Assembly (NCBI GenBank): GCA_030737875.1
Contig: CM060926.1
Location: 315,864,922 to 315,928,921 of the forward strand
Length of the DNA stretch: 64,000 nucleotides
DNA from: Allium sativum
Taxonomy: Eukaryota; Streptophyta; Magnoliopsida; Asparagales; Amaryllidaceae
Reading direction: 5' to 3'
A program made the position numbers and the translations under genes. This document shows, one piece after another, positions 1-11,307 of this stretch; the first letter of the stretch is position 1, and each line of letters starts with the position of its first letter. Under the pieces are notes generated by a model. That model was not told the origin of the DNA and made no database searches. It was given only the letters and a program-made list of their open reading frames with translations.

Positions 1-57
1 TAAAGATTCGATCGATAGGAGATACTCAAATGATAGATACAATTATTAATTCAAAGC

Positions 58-640
58 TTGGAAAAAGAAATTAAGAACATATTCTCGAAAAGGAAAGGAT
101 ATGAAGCGCGAATCTTGTCTCCAGCCTCCCATGTAGCATCCTCGCGGTCCTCTCCCCATTGCACTTTTACTAGCTTCACTTCTTTGTTGCACAATTACTT
201 AACCTCCGATCCAAGTATGCAAGTCGGAACTCATCCAATCATTGCTTCCTTCTCTACTTTCACTTCCTCTCGCAAGTTTGGCTCCACTACCTCGAACTCT
301 ATACATTTTATCGCTGCTTGGATGAATAGTCATGATGGGCTTCCTCAAGGACTGTCTTCAATAGGTTTCCCATCTCGATATGATTCACCTATCAAACCTC
401 TTCTCAAGTAGCTCCCCTACTTGCTTATCAAGTTCCCTCTTTTCTTTTAGGAGTCACACGTCGCACAGGCAATGCTACTGGCTTTGCATTGTCCACCAAG
501 TATATGCAGAAACCAATCTCTTGCCTCAGAGGTAAACCCCGAACCTCATCAAAAACATCAGGATACTCACAACTACTGGTACAGATCGCAAATCATTGAT
601 AGATATATCAAGAGGTTCTAGGAGACTAAGCATGACAACC
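58..640 (-). pseudogene. G pol remnant: RT tip, integrase scrap, chromodomain
   Basis: Reading right to left, this starts with the protease-RT linker and the first residues of RT (motif ALPVR, then LEKRFDR). It then jumps to about 60 nt from the integrase zinc-finger region (TVLEEAHH, then IHPS). It jumps again at about 300/301 to the integrase C-terminus and a chromodomain-like end (LVKVQWGEDRED, then RASYPFLFE). RT catalytic core, RNase H and integrase DDE core are absent and several stops interrupt it. Both junctions also occur in C at about 54140 and 54232. It cannot encode a polymerase. The open frame on the opposite strand (58-411) is its shadow. Confidence 0.8.
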
Positions 641-652
641 CCTTTTGGGGTC

Positions 653-960
653 TTAAGAAATCTCAATAGTCTTTCCATGGAAAGTCAGAAGTCTAACAAC
701 CCTCCTCTCACAATCTAGAATGGCTCCATATATGGTTAACCAATCCATACCTAGAATCAAACTATATCTTATGAAATCAATAACATATGCGTTGCAACCA
801 AACTCGACGCCTAACACAGAGATTCTTAAACCCCGACAAATCATCGATAAATGAGCCGTACCTCCAAAGGGATTTGAGACAATAATGGGATCCAAAACCA
901 TACTAGTGTCTAGGTGTAGAGACTCAACTAATGGATCAGATATAAAAGAATGCGAAGCGC
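653..960 (-). pseudogene. G aspartic protease remnant
   Basis: Retropepsin-like domain. The minus-strand frame ending at 653 contains SNPFGGTAHLSMICRGLRI and the distal motif LILGMDWL, as in the proteases of A, B, C and F. Just upstream, where relatives have FDSGASHSF, the DNA gives a frameshifted FSGASHSF, so the catalytic Asp of DSGA is lost. It probably derives from the same Gag-Pol frame as the flanking remnants. Confidence 0.8.
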
Positions 961-1009
961 CAGAAAAAGAATCCCAACATTATGACTAGAAATAGAAATT
1001 AAACCTTCG

Positions 1010-1580
1010 ACGGAAGCTTTCTTACCCCTATCCTGTCCACTAGTTATGAGAACATTGCTTGCCCTCTTGAAGTTTCTGCCCTCTGGCCTTGTCCTTGTCT
1101 CTTTAAGCACTCCTTAATAAGGTGTCCATTCTTACCAAAGTGGTAACAAACGTCTTTCCTCTTTCAGTAATCCTTTTTAAGATGACCCACTGTTCCGAAA
1201 TTATGGTATTTCCTTTTTTCTTCTTTCATTTATATTCACTTCTTAATCCACCATTTTCTTTCATCTTAGGGATGTGCTCCCTATCCCCAACTCCTTTATT
1301 CTCCTTTTTACCATCCTTGTGCAACATGCTAACAAGTCTCTTGAAAGCTGCCTCCATCGCATGGAAATCCTCAAGAGGCTTGAGAGAAAATAAGCCGCGG
1401 TGAAACTACTGCGGCTACAGATGAATGTTTGGCACTTCTTTGCCCTTCGACAAGTACAATAGCTTTAACATGCCTACAGAACCATGCCGAAATGGGATAC
1501 CCTTTCGGGAAGAAATGGTCCACCGAACAAAAAGGAAAAGAAATCAAGCGGAGAATCGCGAAGATATTTATGGCTTTGGG
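1010..1580 (-). pseudogene. G gag remnant (N-terminus plus zinc-knuckle scar)
   Basis: The minus strand around 1540-1450 gives FPKGYPISAWFCRHVKAIV, matching the Gag start of C and E (PEGVTIPGWFHRYLEA). The capsid core is missing: after about 1375 the sequence passes to a lysine-rich stretch, then two degenerate CCHC knuckles (HNFGTVGHLKKDY and YHFGKNGHLIKEC) around 1200-1090. Some Cys codons and the frame are lost. The PBS-to-protease distance is about 0.8 kb here against about 1.3 kb in C, consistent with a roughly 0.5-kb gag deletion. Confidence 0.7.
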
Positions 1581-1682
1581 AAATATGCTTTTCAATAAGA
1601 GACTTTTTATTTTAAAATACTTTGTTTTTGACACCTTTTTGAAAACCATTTAAAAATATTTTATCTGATCTTATAACCATAT

Positions 1683-1694
1683 GCTCTGATACCA
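1683..1694 (-). other. G primer-binding site
   Basis: The minus strand reads TGGTATCAGAGC, complementary to the 3' end of plant initiator Met-tRNA, two bases after the LTR end. It fixes orientation and the LTR boundary at 1697. Confidence 0.93.
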
Positions 1695-2050
1695 ATTGTG
1701 ACACCCCACGTCCGTTAATGTCACTCTATACAGAATGCATTAAGTATTGTGAAGCGTTACAGGTAAACAAGAACATAATATCACAAGACAGACATGTAAA
1801 ATAGCAGCGGAATTAAAAACTTTATTGAAATCAAAACATTATGATCCCAAATACTGAGGTTACATCATAAGTTTGAAGTAACCAATTACATTAATAATCT
1901 GTCTTGCCAAAAATATTAGAGTACAAAAGCATAAAACCATATTTCCCATGCAAAGCCATAAGAGAGTTGACAAGTAGTCAAAGCGGTACATCAATATCCA
2001 AAATCCAAGCTAAGCTGAAAGAGTCCAAATCAACTCTAAGCAAACCCACC

Positions 2051-2060
2051 CTAAAAACTT
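2051..2060 (-). other. G candidate LTR splice acceptor
   Basis: On the minus strand a pyrimidine-rich tract (CCTCTCCTCTCGTTTCC) is followed by CCAAG and then TTTTTAG, either of which could be the AG. About 55 nt upstream is GTCTGACCC, a CTRAC-like branch motif in the position seen in other LTRs. Confidence 0.4.
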
Positions 2061-4109
2061 GGTGCGGGGAACGGAAACGAGAGGAGAGGAAACAAAAAGG
2101 GTCAGACATAAAGTCTGGCGAGTCCAATTACTTCTAAATATAAATGAATAAAAGTATCATTGCAGGTATATAAAATCTGGAAGAACAAGATAACAACAAC
2201 AAGGACAAGTGTGAACTGAGAAAGACAAGTTTGAAGAGAATATATTACACTTTTTAAATACGTTTCTCTACACTGTACCAATACTAGTATATCAGAAACA
2301 GAATGATCCCTACAAATACTGTTCCATTACATTTTCCTTGATTGTTAGGTTACTAGGGTTAACAGCACTTAACGCTTATACACACGTCGTACCCATTTAC
2401 TTTCCAATGGATTAACCTAATACAATATATGTAGCTGCCACTCAATGTTGAGATGCACCCCATGGTACCCCACTCGCATGGTCTCCAATGTAATGCCACA
2501 GAAATGAATGCAGTCCCTTATCCTACGCCGTAGTGAGGTACGGATCTCTATATAACAATGTTACATTCCACATATATCTTTCATTACTATGCTATGTAGT
2601 TGTACGGACTTCCACCTTCAATTGAATTAGATTTCATACCAGAGTAATGCCCCCAAGTCTATGATACACCACCAGAGCAGATATGCATGTATCTAGACTT
2701 ACCCACATCCGTATCATCAAATGTAGCTCGATGCCTCAACCGCACATACTCTAATGTGAACCGATTTCCATGGCAAGGAAATACAAGAATCACGGAACTC
2801 GGTCGGGAGCTTTTCCACATCTGTACAGGCCCGCCTTTAAGAGCCTCAAAATACAGATATTCCTAGGGTCTGTTTTCCATGGTGGCTATGTCCCCACCTC
2901 AACCTCCCCCTCAACTAGTAAAGACTACAAGAGCTAAGAGACTGCCCCTACGCAAACAATCTAAACATCCATGTGGAGTCTCCCCTCAACCCCTTACCTC
3001 GATAGTGAAAGGTGAATGGTATCTTAGGTTTATCTCTAGTCTTTCGCATCCCACTGGCTGTCGATGACGGGTACACGACAATCTACTATTCTTGTTCGTC
3101 CTGACCCTGCCTCCCATTAAGGCAATCACCGAATCACCCTGGTGTCACCTTGTCATAGCATTCTGACTGCAAATCCACTTTTGCAGTCTAGGGCCACCCA
3201 CCTAGTAGTTATGCGCAGACCCTACCTCTGTGGACACAGCCTAAATATCTACCACCACATGGAGGACTACTAGGAGCACCTTACGTATCTCAGGAAGCCA
3301 CATGCTTCCCCTTCCAGTCCTTCAGAGCTGACAGAGTAATCAGATAAAGTTGCGCTCCCCTCGTGCCTTACAACACCACGATGATTTACCCTGTTGCGTT
3401 ATTCACCCTCAGTGTGCAGACTGGTCCAAGCGCCTCACTTTAATATGTTGTTAGACCATATGTCTAAACATTCTTTTACGCGCTTGCCTTACCTCATCAA
3501 GTTTCCATTTAACTTGGTTATTCCCATTCATATTGAACTTTAATCAAGTTACCAGGTTCCTCTTTCTTATTAATTTTGGTTATATAACTTAACCCCTTCG
3601 AGTTTATTAATAAGCCCATAACATGTTATTCTCTAGATTGTGGCCCAAGGTCTGTAATCCACAATCCCTTTATATTTTCATCGTCCGATTCCACAATTAC
3701 AATAACATGTTCTTACTTAATGTGTAATTAAGTACTTCTCATTTTACATATTTTTTTTAGCATATAATTTATGATTAAATATAACTTATATCATTTCATA
3801 AGTTTCCCATTCTTTCTCATTTAGTCATAATTCCATCTTATCATTGTTTACTTATTAACTTAGTTCTCTTAACAAATGTTTAGTAATAAGTTTCCTTTCT
3901 GTAAATATAACCTATGTTGTCCTCATCCATAGATTTCAGATTCTTGTCCTTGTAAATAACTTAATTTACAATTAAATATAGCTTATCCCCTTACATAAGT
4001 TATTCTATTCCCTTTTTCATTTATTATAACCTAAGTTGTAATTTCCACTTATCCCTAGGACAAGCCTAAACATTTTATCTTTTCTATTTATACATGTTAA
4101 TGCCCTAGA

Positions 4110-4315
4110 CCTCTCACATTAAGTCAACTACTTGTGGATACTGGATATGCCGGGTGACTCTGGTCAGACTTAAACCACAAGTTTAAATTTAATCTCGTGC
4201 CATGGTGTTGTTATGAATTAGACCCCTCACTTTAGATTAACCACTTGGGGTCGCTGGATATGCCGGGCGGCTCCGGGCAGACTTATACCACAAATGCAAT
4301 CTAACCTCGTGTCTA
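4110..4315 (-). ncRNA. G twin hairpin repeats in LTR
   Basis: Two copies of the conserved hairpin (element sense 4315-4221, then 4203-4110). Copy 1 has outer arms TTAGATT/AATCTAA. Copy 2 has inner arms ACTTGTGG/CCACAAGT. Both keep the loop core TGCCCGGAGCCGCCCGGCA or its mutated form, followed by TATCCAG. Some pairs are broken. They lie in the predicted LTR intron. Confidence 0.65.
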
Positions 4316-4451
4316 AGTGTTAATACAGTTCCATTATTTTAGGCATATTCATATTAATAAATTTCCCTATTCCAAATATAAATTTTTCATGCCCTTTTTT
4401 AATTCATATTTCACTATGCACAATATTCCCTTTTTCCCAAGTCATAAATCA

Positions 4452-4453
<2 letters not shown>

Positions 4454-4494
<41 letters not shown>
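4454..4494. repeat. TA microsatellite in G LTR
   Basis: About 41 bp of uninterrupted AT/TA dinucleotides, followed by degenerate AT-rich copies of a TTTACATATGTTCCAATTTA-like unit (about 4570-4820). Confidence 0.95.
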
Positions 4495-4498
<4 letters not shown>

Positions 4499-4559
4499 TT
4501 ATACCCAAATCCGTATTAACATATTTGCTAATTTATGTCCCTAGTTCATATTCACATAT

Positions 4560-4830
4560 TTCATTACAAGTTATGCCCAAATTCATATTCACATATATTC
4601 CGATTTACGCCCAAATCATATTTTACATATGTTCCAATTTATGCCAAATCATATTTTACATATGTTCCAATTTACGCCTAGATCATATTTTACATATGTT
4701 CTAATTTATGCTAAGTTACATTTTACATATATTCCAATTTACGCCCAAATCATATTTTACCTATGTTCCAATTTATGCCAAGTCATATTTTACATATGTT
4801 CCAATCTACACCCAATCATATTTTACATAT
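4560..4830. repeat. Tandem repeat of about 40 bp in G LTR
   Basis: Six to seven imperfect copies of a unit containing CATATGTTCCAATTTAYGCC and AATCATATTTTA. Its translation gives a repetitive YFTYVLIYAK-type frame, which I read as repeat-derived and not coding. Confidence 0.85.
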
Positions 4831-5162
4831 TTTTCCTAAGCAATTCCCAATTTCGCGCGTTCGCATATGTCAACGTTAGGCCTAGGTTCGAAGGTAGCCT
4901 GGCTATAAAAATAAAAAGGTAAATGAGGGAAAGAAGAGAATCAAAACTGGCATAATGACGAATCAATAATAAACTGACAGAAATAAGCATAAAACTAAAT
5001 CGATATATTATGACAAGATTTAACATGGTGGCGGTATGAACATATAAAGGCAGATCCGATAATTATATCATAATAGAATTTGTTTAAGCATAGATCCAAT
5101 ATCCAATTTTTATATACATTTTATGATTACCAATTAAATATTTTGATCTAAAAATAACATGA

Positions 5163-5168
5163 ACTCAC
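5163..5168 (-). other. G LTR candidate splice donor
   Basis: GTGAGT on the minus strand, preceded by ATTCACT and followed by TCATG, about 198 nt after the TATA box. All other LTR lineages in the window have a GTRAGT at this place. Confidence 0.5.
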
Positions 5169-5356
5169 AGTGAATAGATCTAAGGAAATGGATCCAAATA
5201 ACTGAGAAGAACACGTTGGATTTGTTGTTGTAGCCCTCATTGGATTTGTATAATGTTTGCTGAATTGGATTTGGAGAAGAATAGGCTATTCAATTTACGT
5301 TGTAGCAGAGCTCCGCCACCATTTTTTTAAATGAATAAAACCTAGGTTTAGGGTCC

Positions 5357-5366
5357 TTTATATAGC
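5357..5366 (-). promoter_or_regulatory. G LTR TATA box
   Basis: CTATATAAAG on the minus strand, about 490 bp into the LTR, as in A and E. It marks the probable U3/R boundary. Confidence 0.65.
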
Positions 5367-5434
5367 CTAGGGTTCAAGAATCTAGTTCAGAAACAAGACC
5401 ACGTTCAGAAAGAGGTATTTTCCCAGATCTACGC

Positions 5435-5520
5435 AGGGGGTCGACCCCCTACTATGGTGTCGACCTCGGTGTCGACCCCAAAGAGCCTGGGTCGACCCCG
5501 GGGTCGACTCGAGTCAACCC
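5435..5520 (-). repeat. G LTR GTCGAC array
   Basis: Five GTCGAC hexamers flanked by C or G runs, such as GGGGTCGACCCC, within 86 bp and just upstream of TATA. The same kind of cassette occurs in A, B, C, E and F. Confidence 0.85.
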
Positions 5521-6288
5521 CAAACAGTCGGCTCATCCGCCCAAAACGCATACCTAATTCGAATTTTGCTGATTTTTGAATTTCTATGAATTATATATAT
5601 ATATATATGTATATATGTATTCACTATATGCATACAAACTTCAAACCTTAATAACTTCTTCATACAGAGTCCGTTTTAAGCAAACTTGGTGTCCATCTTG
5701 ACCATAATTCCGAGACGGACGCAATTGCGCAGTCTGTTTTACTTAATTCTGAATGTTTAATTAAGTTTTCCTTAATTTATTGTTAACAACTTATTTCAAA
5801 TTAATTATTTTTTAATTTATCATGTTAAGTGTCATTAAAATTACGGGGTGTTGCAGCATGTAGTAAACTAAAGGGTAAACATATCAAAGGTTGAAACCAT
5901 GCAAATATAATAAGGGGAAACTAACAATGCAAGTAGAAAAGGTGAATTTATTGAGTTAATTGCATGTAATAAATTAGAAGGATAAGGCATACATAATATA
6001 TGCATTTCAAAGAAATAATTGTTGTAAATCTGCAATTTATTGGTGGAAGAATATAAATGTTATTAAGTAACATTTAAAAAGAAAAATGTATGTATACGTA
6101 CACAAATTCAAATGGAAAGATACATAAGAGGCAACTAATTACACGTTTAATTTAAATGTTACCTGAATATGGACCTGCATTGAACATGGACTATTTTATA
6201 TATAAGATAAAGTTGCTAACTCAGCATTGCGTGTACGGTTACATTAAAAAACCTAATATCTAATGGTTAAGGGTTGGATTTGTTAATC

Positions 6289-6297
6289 TATAAAAAA
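6289..6297 (+). promoter_or_regulatory. H LTR TATA box
   Basis: TATAAAAAA, 230 bp before a GTGAGT donor consensus, at the equivalent position to the other LTRs. Confidence 0.5.
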
Positions 6298-6518
6298 GGG
6301 ACACTTTCCCATTTTACCTACACATAGTTCTTCACCTCTCTCTCTGCCTCCATGACATATTCTTAATTAAAATAATAAAATGGGGAGACGCTGCTGAAAT
6401 CTAGATTAACATAGAAGATCCAAAATCTGTAACCAACCTCCAACCCTGCAATCAATGAAAAGATAAAAGTGGGTTTTCTTCAACAACAATTATTTTAGAA
6501 GAGAGATCTGCGGCTATG

Positions 6519-6524
6519 GTGAGT
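6519..6524 (+). other. H LTR candidate splice donor
   Basis: CTATG then GTGAGT, a near-consensus 5' splice site. A pyrimidine tract plus CTAG at 8808-8809 would close a 2291-nt intron, with CTAAC about 40 nt upstream as a possible branch site. Confidence 0.45.
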
Positions 6525-7280
6525 TTAAAGTGATTATTCAGATTTCTTCTAAGTTTAAGTTAAATAGATATAATAGTCGTTGTAGTAACATAAAGAGAAA
6601 GAACATTGACAGTAAATATATTTTGGATATGAAAATAACTATGTTTAGAAATGTTATTCTTATATTTTCTTTACTGTCAATTGCCTATTCGTTTTCAGTT
6701 AGTTTACTTGTATGTACGTCTTCCCTTATCCCTTTTCCAGTTGTTTGTCTTATTTACATATTATATGCCTTTTTCTAAAAGTATGGAATAATGTTAAAGA
6801 GTGAAAACTAGGCATATTAGATTCTACACTGTGTAAATAGGGATTATTAGAAAGAGGAAGAACATGTAAATATGAATAGGCAAAACTTAATTTTATATTA
6901 AGTAGGAATGCCATTTAATTGATACTAATATGATGTGGAATAAGATGGTATTTTGACATAACATGTAGACATATTAACATGACATAAATTTGGCGAACAT
7001 TTGGCATTGATTTGTGGACATATTAACATGACATTGATTGGATGGACATTTACTTGGCATAAATTTGTACATATGTCAATAGGCATTTATTTGAAAACAT
7101 GTAATTAACATTAGTTTTATATGCTAATTTGAAAGTACATGTTAGTATTAAAGAGAATATGTATGTCATATTAATTAGCATTAAAGAGGTTCATGTTAGC
7201 TTAAGAAAAAATATCAGTTTGGAAAAACAAGACATTGAATGTTTATGTTTATTTCATGACAATGGTAAATAACGGTACTA

Positions 7281-7374
7281 AGACATGAGGTTAAGTTCAA
7301 CTTGCGGTAGAAGTCTGCCCGAAACCGCCTGACAAATCGAGCATCCACAAGTAGTCAACTTAATATGAGAGGTC
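7281..7374 (+). ncRNA. H LTR hairpin (single copy)
   Basis: Outer arms TTAAGTT/AACTTAA and inner arms ACTTGCGG/CCACAAGT (one A-C mismatch) around a mutated TGCCCGAAACCG core. The outer stem keeps pairing with bases unlike the other elements, so it is a compensatory variant. No second copy was found. Confidence 0.6.
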
Positions 7375-10300
7375 AAGTGCCTAGACATATACATAAATAT
7401 ATGTGTATAACTAGAAACAAATAAATAATGAATGGATTTTACAACAGAATAAGAATTGGAATGAACAGGGAATGATAATATAACTAATTCATATCTAAAC
7501 ATCTCTGCTATAATTACATGTTTTTTTCCATACACCTATTTTGTTGTTCAGTTGTTATTATATTCTTATTTCTGTTCTTATCCCTCTTTTGTTCCCTTTT
7601 TATTTTATAAGCTTAAGCTACCTTCGAGCCTAGGCCAATCTCATAAGAGACGTACATATGAACTAAATTGGGAAAATTAGGGAATATTTAGGAATGAAAA
7701 TAAAAGAGGAAAACGTGCGCATGACTGAAATTTGGGGTGTATAAACATGTAAATATGTAGGCTTAATTCAAAAATAAAGTGGAGCATGTAAATAAATGGT
7801 AAGTAGCCTGTGAAACTGTTAATATATGGGGTTAAGTAAATCGGTTAAATATATGGGGTTAAGTAAAACCTGTTTAATCTCTTGGGGTTGTATGAACCTG
7901 TTAATCTGAAAATTTAACCTGTTACATATGTTGGGGTTATACGAACCTGTTGGTCTGTAACCTGTTAAATTTGCGGGGGTTATGATGTAAGACTTAACCT
8001 GTTGAAATCCTGGTTCATTGGGGATACAAGTTTATGGGTTTGACTTGTGTCATCTGCTGTGTGGGACCCATATTAGTCAGTAATCCATTCTGGTATTAAA
8101 CAGGGACCCCACACTAGGTGGGGTCAGGACATGCTTATTTAACTAATTGTAAGAAGTTCATCTGGGGAGGGGTGTTTGATGACGCGTTGCGATGGGGTCA
8201 TGTGCGTGCATGGGTCCGGCCTGCCTGGGAAAATAAGCCGCTATAACACCTATAAATAGGTCTGTGTCCTTCTGTAGGTTTCCACTTTAGGAAGTAATAC
8301 ACCCTACTGTAGGGCCAACACGGTGTATTTACGTATTAGGTTTCTAATCGCTTGGGGGTAGTAATTATGGTACATCTTGTCCTTCCTGTTTATGTACCCA
8401 TTATTTCCGTTTGGGGGTAACACCCATTATTTCTTTTGGGGTACCTATTATTTCTGTTTGGGGTAAAACCCGTTATGTAACTAGAAGTACATCTAAATCT
8501 ACCATTATATTTCTGTTGAGATAATCCTGATATTCTAGCAGAAGTGCAAAATAGTCAACCTGCCAGATCTTATTTCTAGTATCGTTATTATCATCATTAT
8601 ATGTTTATAAGAGTAAGCCAATACTTGTTATCAGTTCATATCAAGTATTGTTCACCTTTAGACATGTATTGACACTTATCCTTTTTTGCTGCTAGAACTA
8701 CCGTTTATCTGTTTTACTTCACTTAGTAAATCAGGCTGTTAATCCCAACAGCTCGCCAGGCTTTATGTCTAACCCATTTCCTTTCTTCCTTCCTCTTTAT
8801 TTCCCCTAGGCTTATCGGGAGAAAGTGTATAGCTCTAATTTCTTTGTTAGCATTGTCATGATGAGGTCCTACAAGTTGGATTTCTGCCTGTCTTCTTTCC
8901 AAGGTTAGGTTGTATCTTTTTGACTATATTTGGGGATGATATTTTTTTTACTCTGATGTTTTTTTGGGACTGAGGTTTTTGAGACATGATCTTTGCAATT
9001 GTTTTATTAAATGAAGGTCTTCTTCCGTTGTAAATTATATTTTTATGTGTTGTGAAACCTTAGTCTCTGTGATATTTTCTGTCCTTATACCTACAATGCT
9101 CCATACTTTCTTAATGAAATCCCCATATTGGTGACATTAAGGATTGTGGGGTTACAAGAAAGCTGTCAATTACAAGGTCAAGTTACCACCATGAATAATA
9201 TCATAATGAAAAGAATATGTACACATGCATTTGTAGTTCAACTAAGAGTAATTCTCGTTGAAATTTTAATAGTGTGTTTGACACCATGATGTAATATATG
9301 TCACAAAATGGATTAAATCAGAATCTAAGGATGTTCTTAGTTCATTATATATAATTGTCCTTTTGATTATCTTAATTCATTCAGCACTCATAATCTTATT
9401 GCTATCGTAGGCATATTTAAAATAGTACTACTTAGGCTACATCCTAGGTCGATATTTTACAAAATAAAAACCCATATACATGTATAAAGTAAATAATCCA
9501 CTTGGTTTTTATAATATATTTGACATATTATTCCTTTTTCTACTCTTTCCTTTAGTTTGTTTGACTACAAACCAATCCAAAATGAAAAACTATGAAACAT
9601 TAATGGTGTGTTTGATTTATATTTCTAATTTCGGATTTTCATACATACAAAAGTACGGACGACGCACATGTACCATGAAACAATCATTTTACAAAATGAA
9701 GTTAATGCACAAAACCTAAACAACCTTTTATTATTTTTCATATTTTAAGAAACAGCGAAAGAAACATAGCAAATTCATCCATCCACCACCCCTCTGTCTC
9801 ATCTGTCATTCCTTCCAACTTTGGTCCATCACCTTTGTTGTACTTTAAATTTACACACCTTTCGTAATTAATGCTGGAAACTTAAAATACAAAATAAACT
9901 AAATACTGCCTTAGTTTTGAAGTAAAATACATTTTTAAAGAAAACATTTGCTCTCTTAACTGTTTTTCAAGCACAAGAGTTTTGTTGCCCACTAAATCAT
10001 AACCATAACCTCAATAACTTTAGTTTTCAAATGATTATTATGTTCATACCATAAATTAAATTTTATAGCCTAGGTCATGCTTAGATCCTAGCTCCGTCCT
10101 CGATTATTGTCCTATTTGGTACATGGAAAACCACATAAACCGAAACATTAATCAATGTATGTAACGTATCATCTCCTCCGATATAAAAGTTTTGTGTCAC
10201 CGTAATGGGTAATTAGCTTAAAACCAAATCCTTGTTTCCAGGTAAATCATTTCCTTGATAAATTTTATTGGATTAAACAAAGAACTACAAAATTTTAATT

Positions 10301-10552
10301 TCATGTTTAAATACAAACATTATTAGAATGTTGTCATTAACAAAACCATAAGCGTCTTAATGGCATTACGATGTCGAACAAAAAAACATGCACAAATATT
10401 ATTGCTTAAGGATGCAACTTAAAATATATAATTAAATTTCAACCCGATTCCAATTTAGAGTTAGATTGAGAAGTAATAGGCCCCAGCAAAGGATCGATTG
10501 TGTGCAACAGGGGACCGGTTGTACGCAATAGAGGATTAGTTGCGCACATCAG

Positions 10553-10589
10553 GGTTGCTTTGGAAACCCTGAAGGTTGCCAAAGCAACC
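10553..10589. repeat. Perfect 11-bp inverted repeat
   Basis: GGTTGCTTTGG and CCAAAGCAACC separated by 15 nt. A second weaker inverted repeat (TAGCCGTCTA / TAGATGGCTA) follows at once. May be part of a small MITE or a decayed hairpin; no flanking terminal repeats or duplication were identified. Confidence 0.7.
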
Positions 10590-10941
10590 ATGTTAGCCGT
10601 CTATCTTTTAGATGGCTAAAATAAAGCCAACTAATATATCTTTATTAATAGTTGTTTGGAGTCGTAAAATTTTATTCTGATCGTGAAGATCAAAAATGCA
10701 ATTACATAAAATCATTAAAAAATATTAAGTTTTAAGTTTGTTTTTCCAAGCACAAATAGCAGTCGCAAAGACATAACTGTTTGATATATTCAACGTCCCT
10801 TTTAAGCAAACCTTCAATTTTTCAAAAACTAAAATCCCAAAAATTTGTTTTTTAATCCTTTCAACCACAAATGGTAGTTATGAAACATAACCGTTTGACA
10901 TATTTATTGCTCTTTTAGAGAAACCGTCAATTAAAAAAGAA

Positions 10942-10946
10942 AAAGT
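10942..10946. other. B target-site duplication, left copy
   Basis: AAAGT directly before the B 5' LTR. AACGT directly follows the B 3' LTR (32615-32619), one mismatch. This suggests an intact but ageing insertion. Confidence 0.6.
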
Positions 10947-11192
10947 TGTAACACCCCGTAATTTTAAATATTAAAATTGGCAAATTAAAGAGTACTTAAT
11001 TTTTAGAAGAAGAATTAAGGTAAACGGGTTGCGCCATTGAATTTAACTTAAGATAGAGTCCGAGTTTGCGTAAAACGGATACAGTATGAAAAAGCTATGA
11101 AGCCTAGAAGATTTCAGTTTAAAACAGAATTTAATTAAATAATAATTAAATAACAAACCTGTTCAAATTTCAAAATCCGGTCGAAATTGGTT

Positions 11193-11212
11193 GAGCGGGA
11201 AATTTCCCGCTC
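11193..11212. promoter_or_regulatory. E2F-like palindrome in B 5' LTR
   Basis: GAGCGGGAAATTTCCCGCTC is a perfect 20-bp palindrome with TTTCCCGC, the canonical plant E2F-DP site, on both strands. It is about 270 bp upstream of TATA. Degraded or variant forms sit at the same place in A, C, E, F and the B 3' LTR. Confidence 0.6.
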
Positions 11213-11216
11213 ATGG

Positions 11217-11307
11217 GTGTCGACCCCCCAGGGGGTGTCGACATAGGTGTCGACTCCCCTATAGGGGTGTTGACATAGGTATTGACCCCCCTATAGGGAG
11301 TCGAACC
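11217..11307. repeat. GTCGAC array in B 5' LTR
   Basis: Alternating GGTGTCGAC and CCCCCTATAGGGG motifs, partly mutated to GTTGAC and ATTGAC. Potentially forms nested hairpins. Equivalent array at 30099-30187 in the 3' LTR. Confidence 0.85.

Larger units (their letters stand above)
1..5855 (-). mobile_element. Element G: Ty3/gypsy chromovirus deletion derivative (5' part, cut by window edge)
   Basis: On the minus strand this reads LTR (5855 to 1697), primer-binding site, then a shrunken gag-protease-pol remnant running off the left edge. The LTR begins TGCAACACCCCG and ends GGGGTGTCACA. The internal region has lost part of gag and most of RT, RNase H and integrase, but keeps the integrase-end chromodomain. 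The deletion junctions match those of element C. The right boundary abuts old LTR sequence H. A target duplication (candidate GCATG, 5856-5860) cannot be verified because the other end is outside the window. Confidence 0.85.
1697..5855 (-). repeat. G 5' LTR (about 4.16 kb)
   Basis: This is the longest LTR of the TGTAACACCCC-type group here. In element sense it contains: the TGCAACACCCC start; a conserved block around ATTGCGTCCGTCTCGGAATT; a GTCGAC array (5520-5435); TATA (5366); a GTGAGT donor consensus (5168); two hairpin repeats (4315-4110); a long TA repeat; a possible acceptor near 2052 or 2059; and the end GACGTGGGGTGTCACA. No credible coding sequence is present. Confidence 0.88.
5856..9156 (+). 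repeat. H: old, eroded LTR of a related element
   Basis: Keeps the landmarks of the other LTRs in order: TATA (6289), GTGAGT (6519), one hairpin repeat (7281-7374), GGGTTAAGT repeats (7830-7870), the TACACCCTACTGTAGGGCCAACAC block (about 8300), CAGGCTTTATGTCTAACCC, a pyrimidine tract with TAG (8809), and the end GACATTAAGGATTGTGGGGTTACA. No PBS follows, so it is a 3' LTR or solo LTR on the plus strand. The TGTAACACCCC start, E2F-like palindrome and GTCGAC array are absent, so its left end is lost, replaced or displaced beyond G. Confidence 0.7.
9157..10946. other. Gene-free spacer between H and B
   Basis: About 1.8 kb of AT-rich sequence without a convincing gene. The only long frame (9480-9719, 79 codons) has low-complexity composition and no recognisable domain. 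It contains a perfect hairpin (10553-10589) and a degenerate direct repeat (about 10740-10834 and 10860-10946, both around ACAAATRGYAGT and CATAACYGTTTGAYATAT). Possibly remains of older insertions. Confidence 0.6.

Noticed and set aside
58..411. 117-codon plus-strand frame at the left end
   Set aside because: It is the antisense shadow of the G chromodomain and pol remnant, whose minus-strand motifs match A, B and C.
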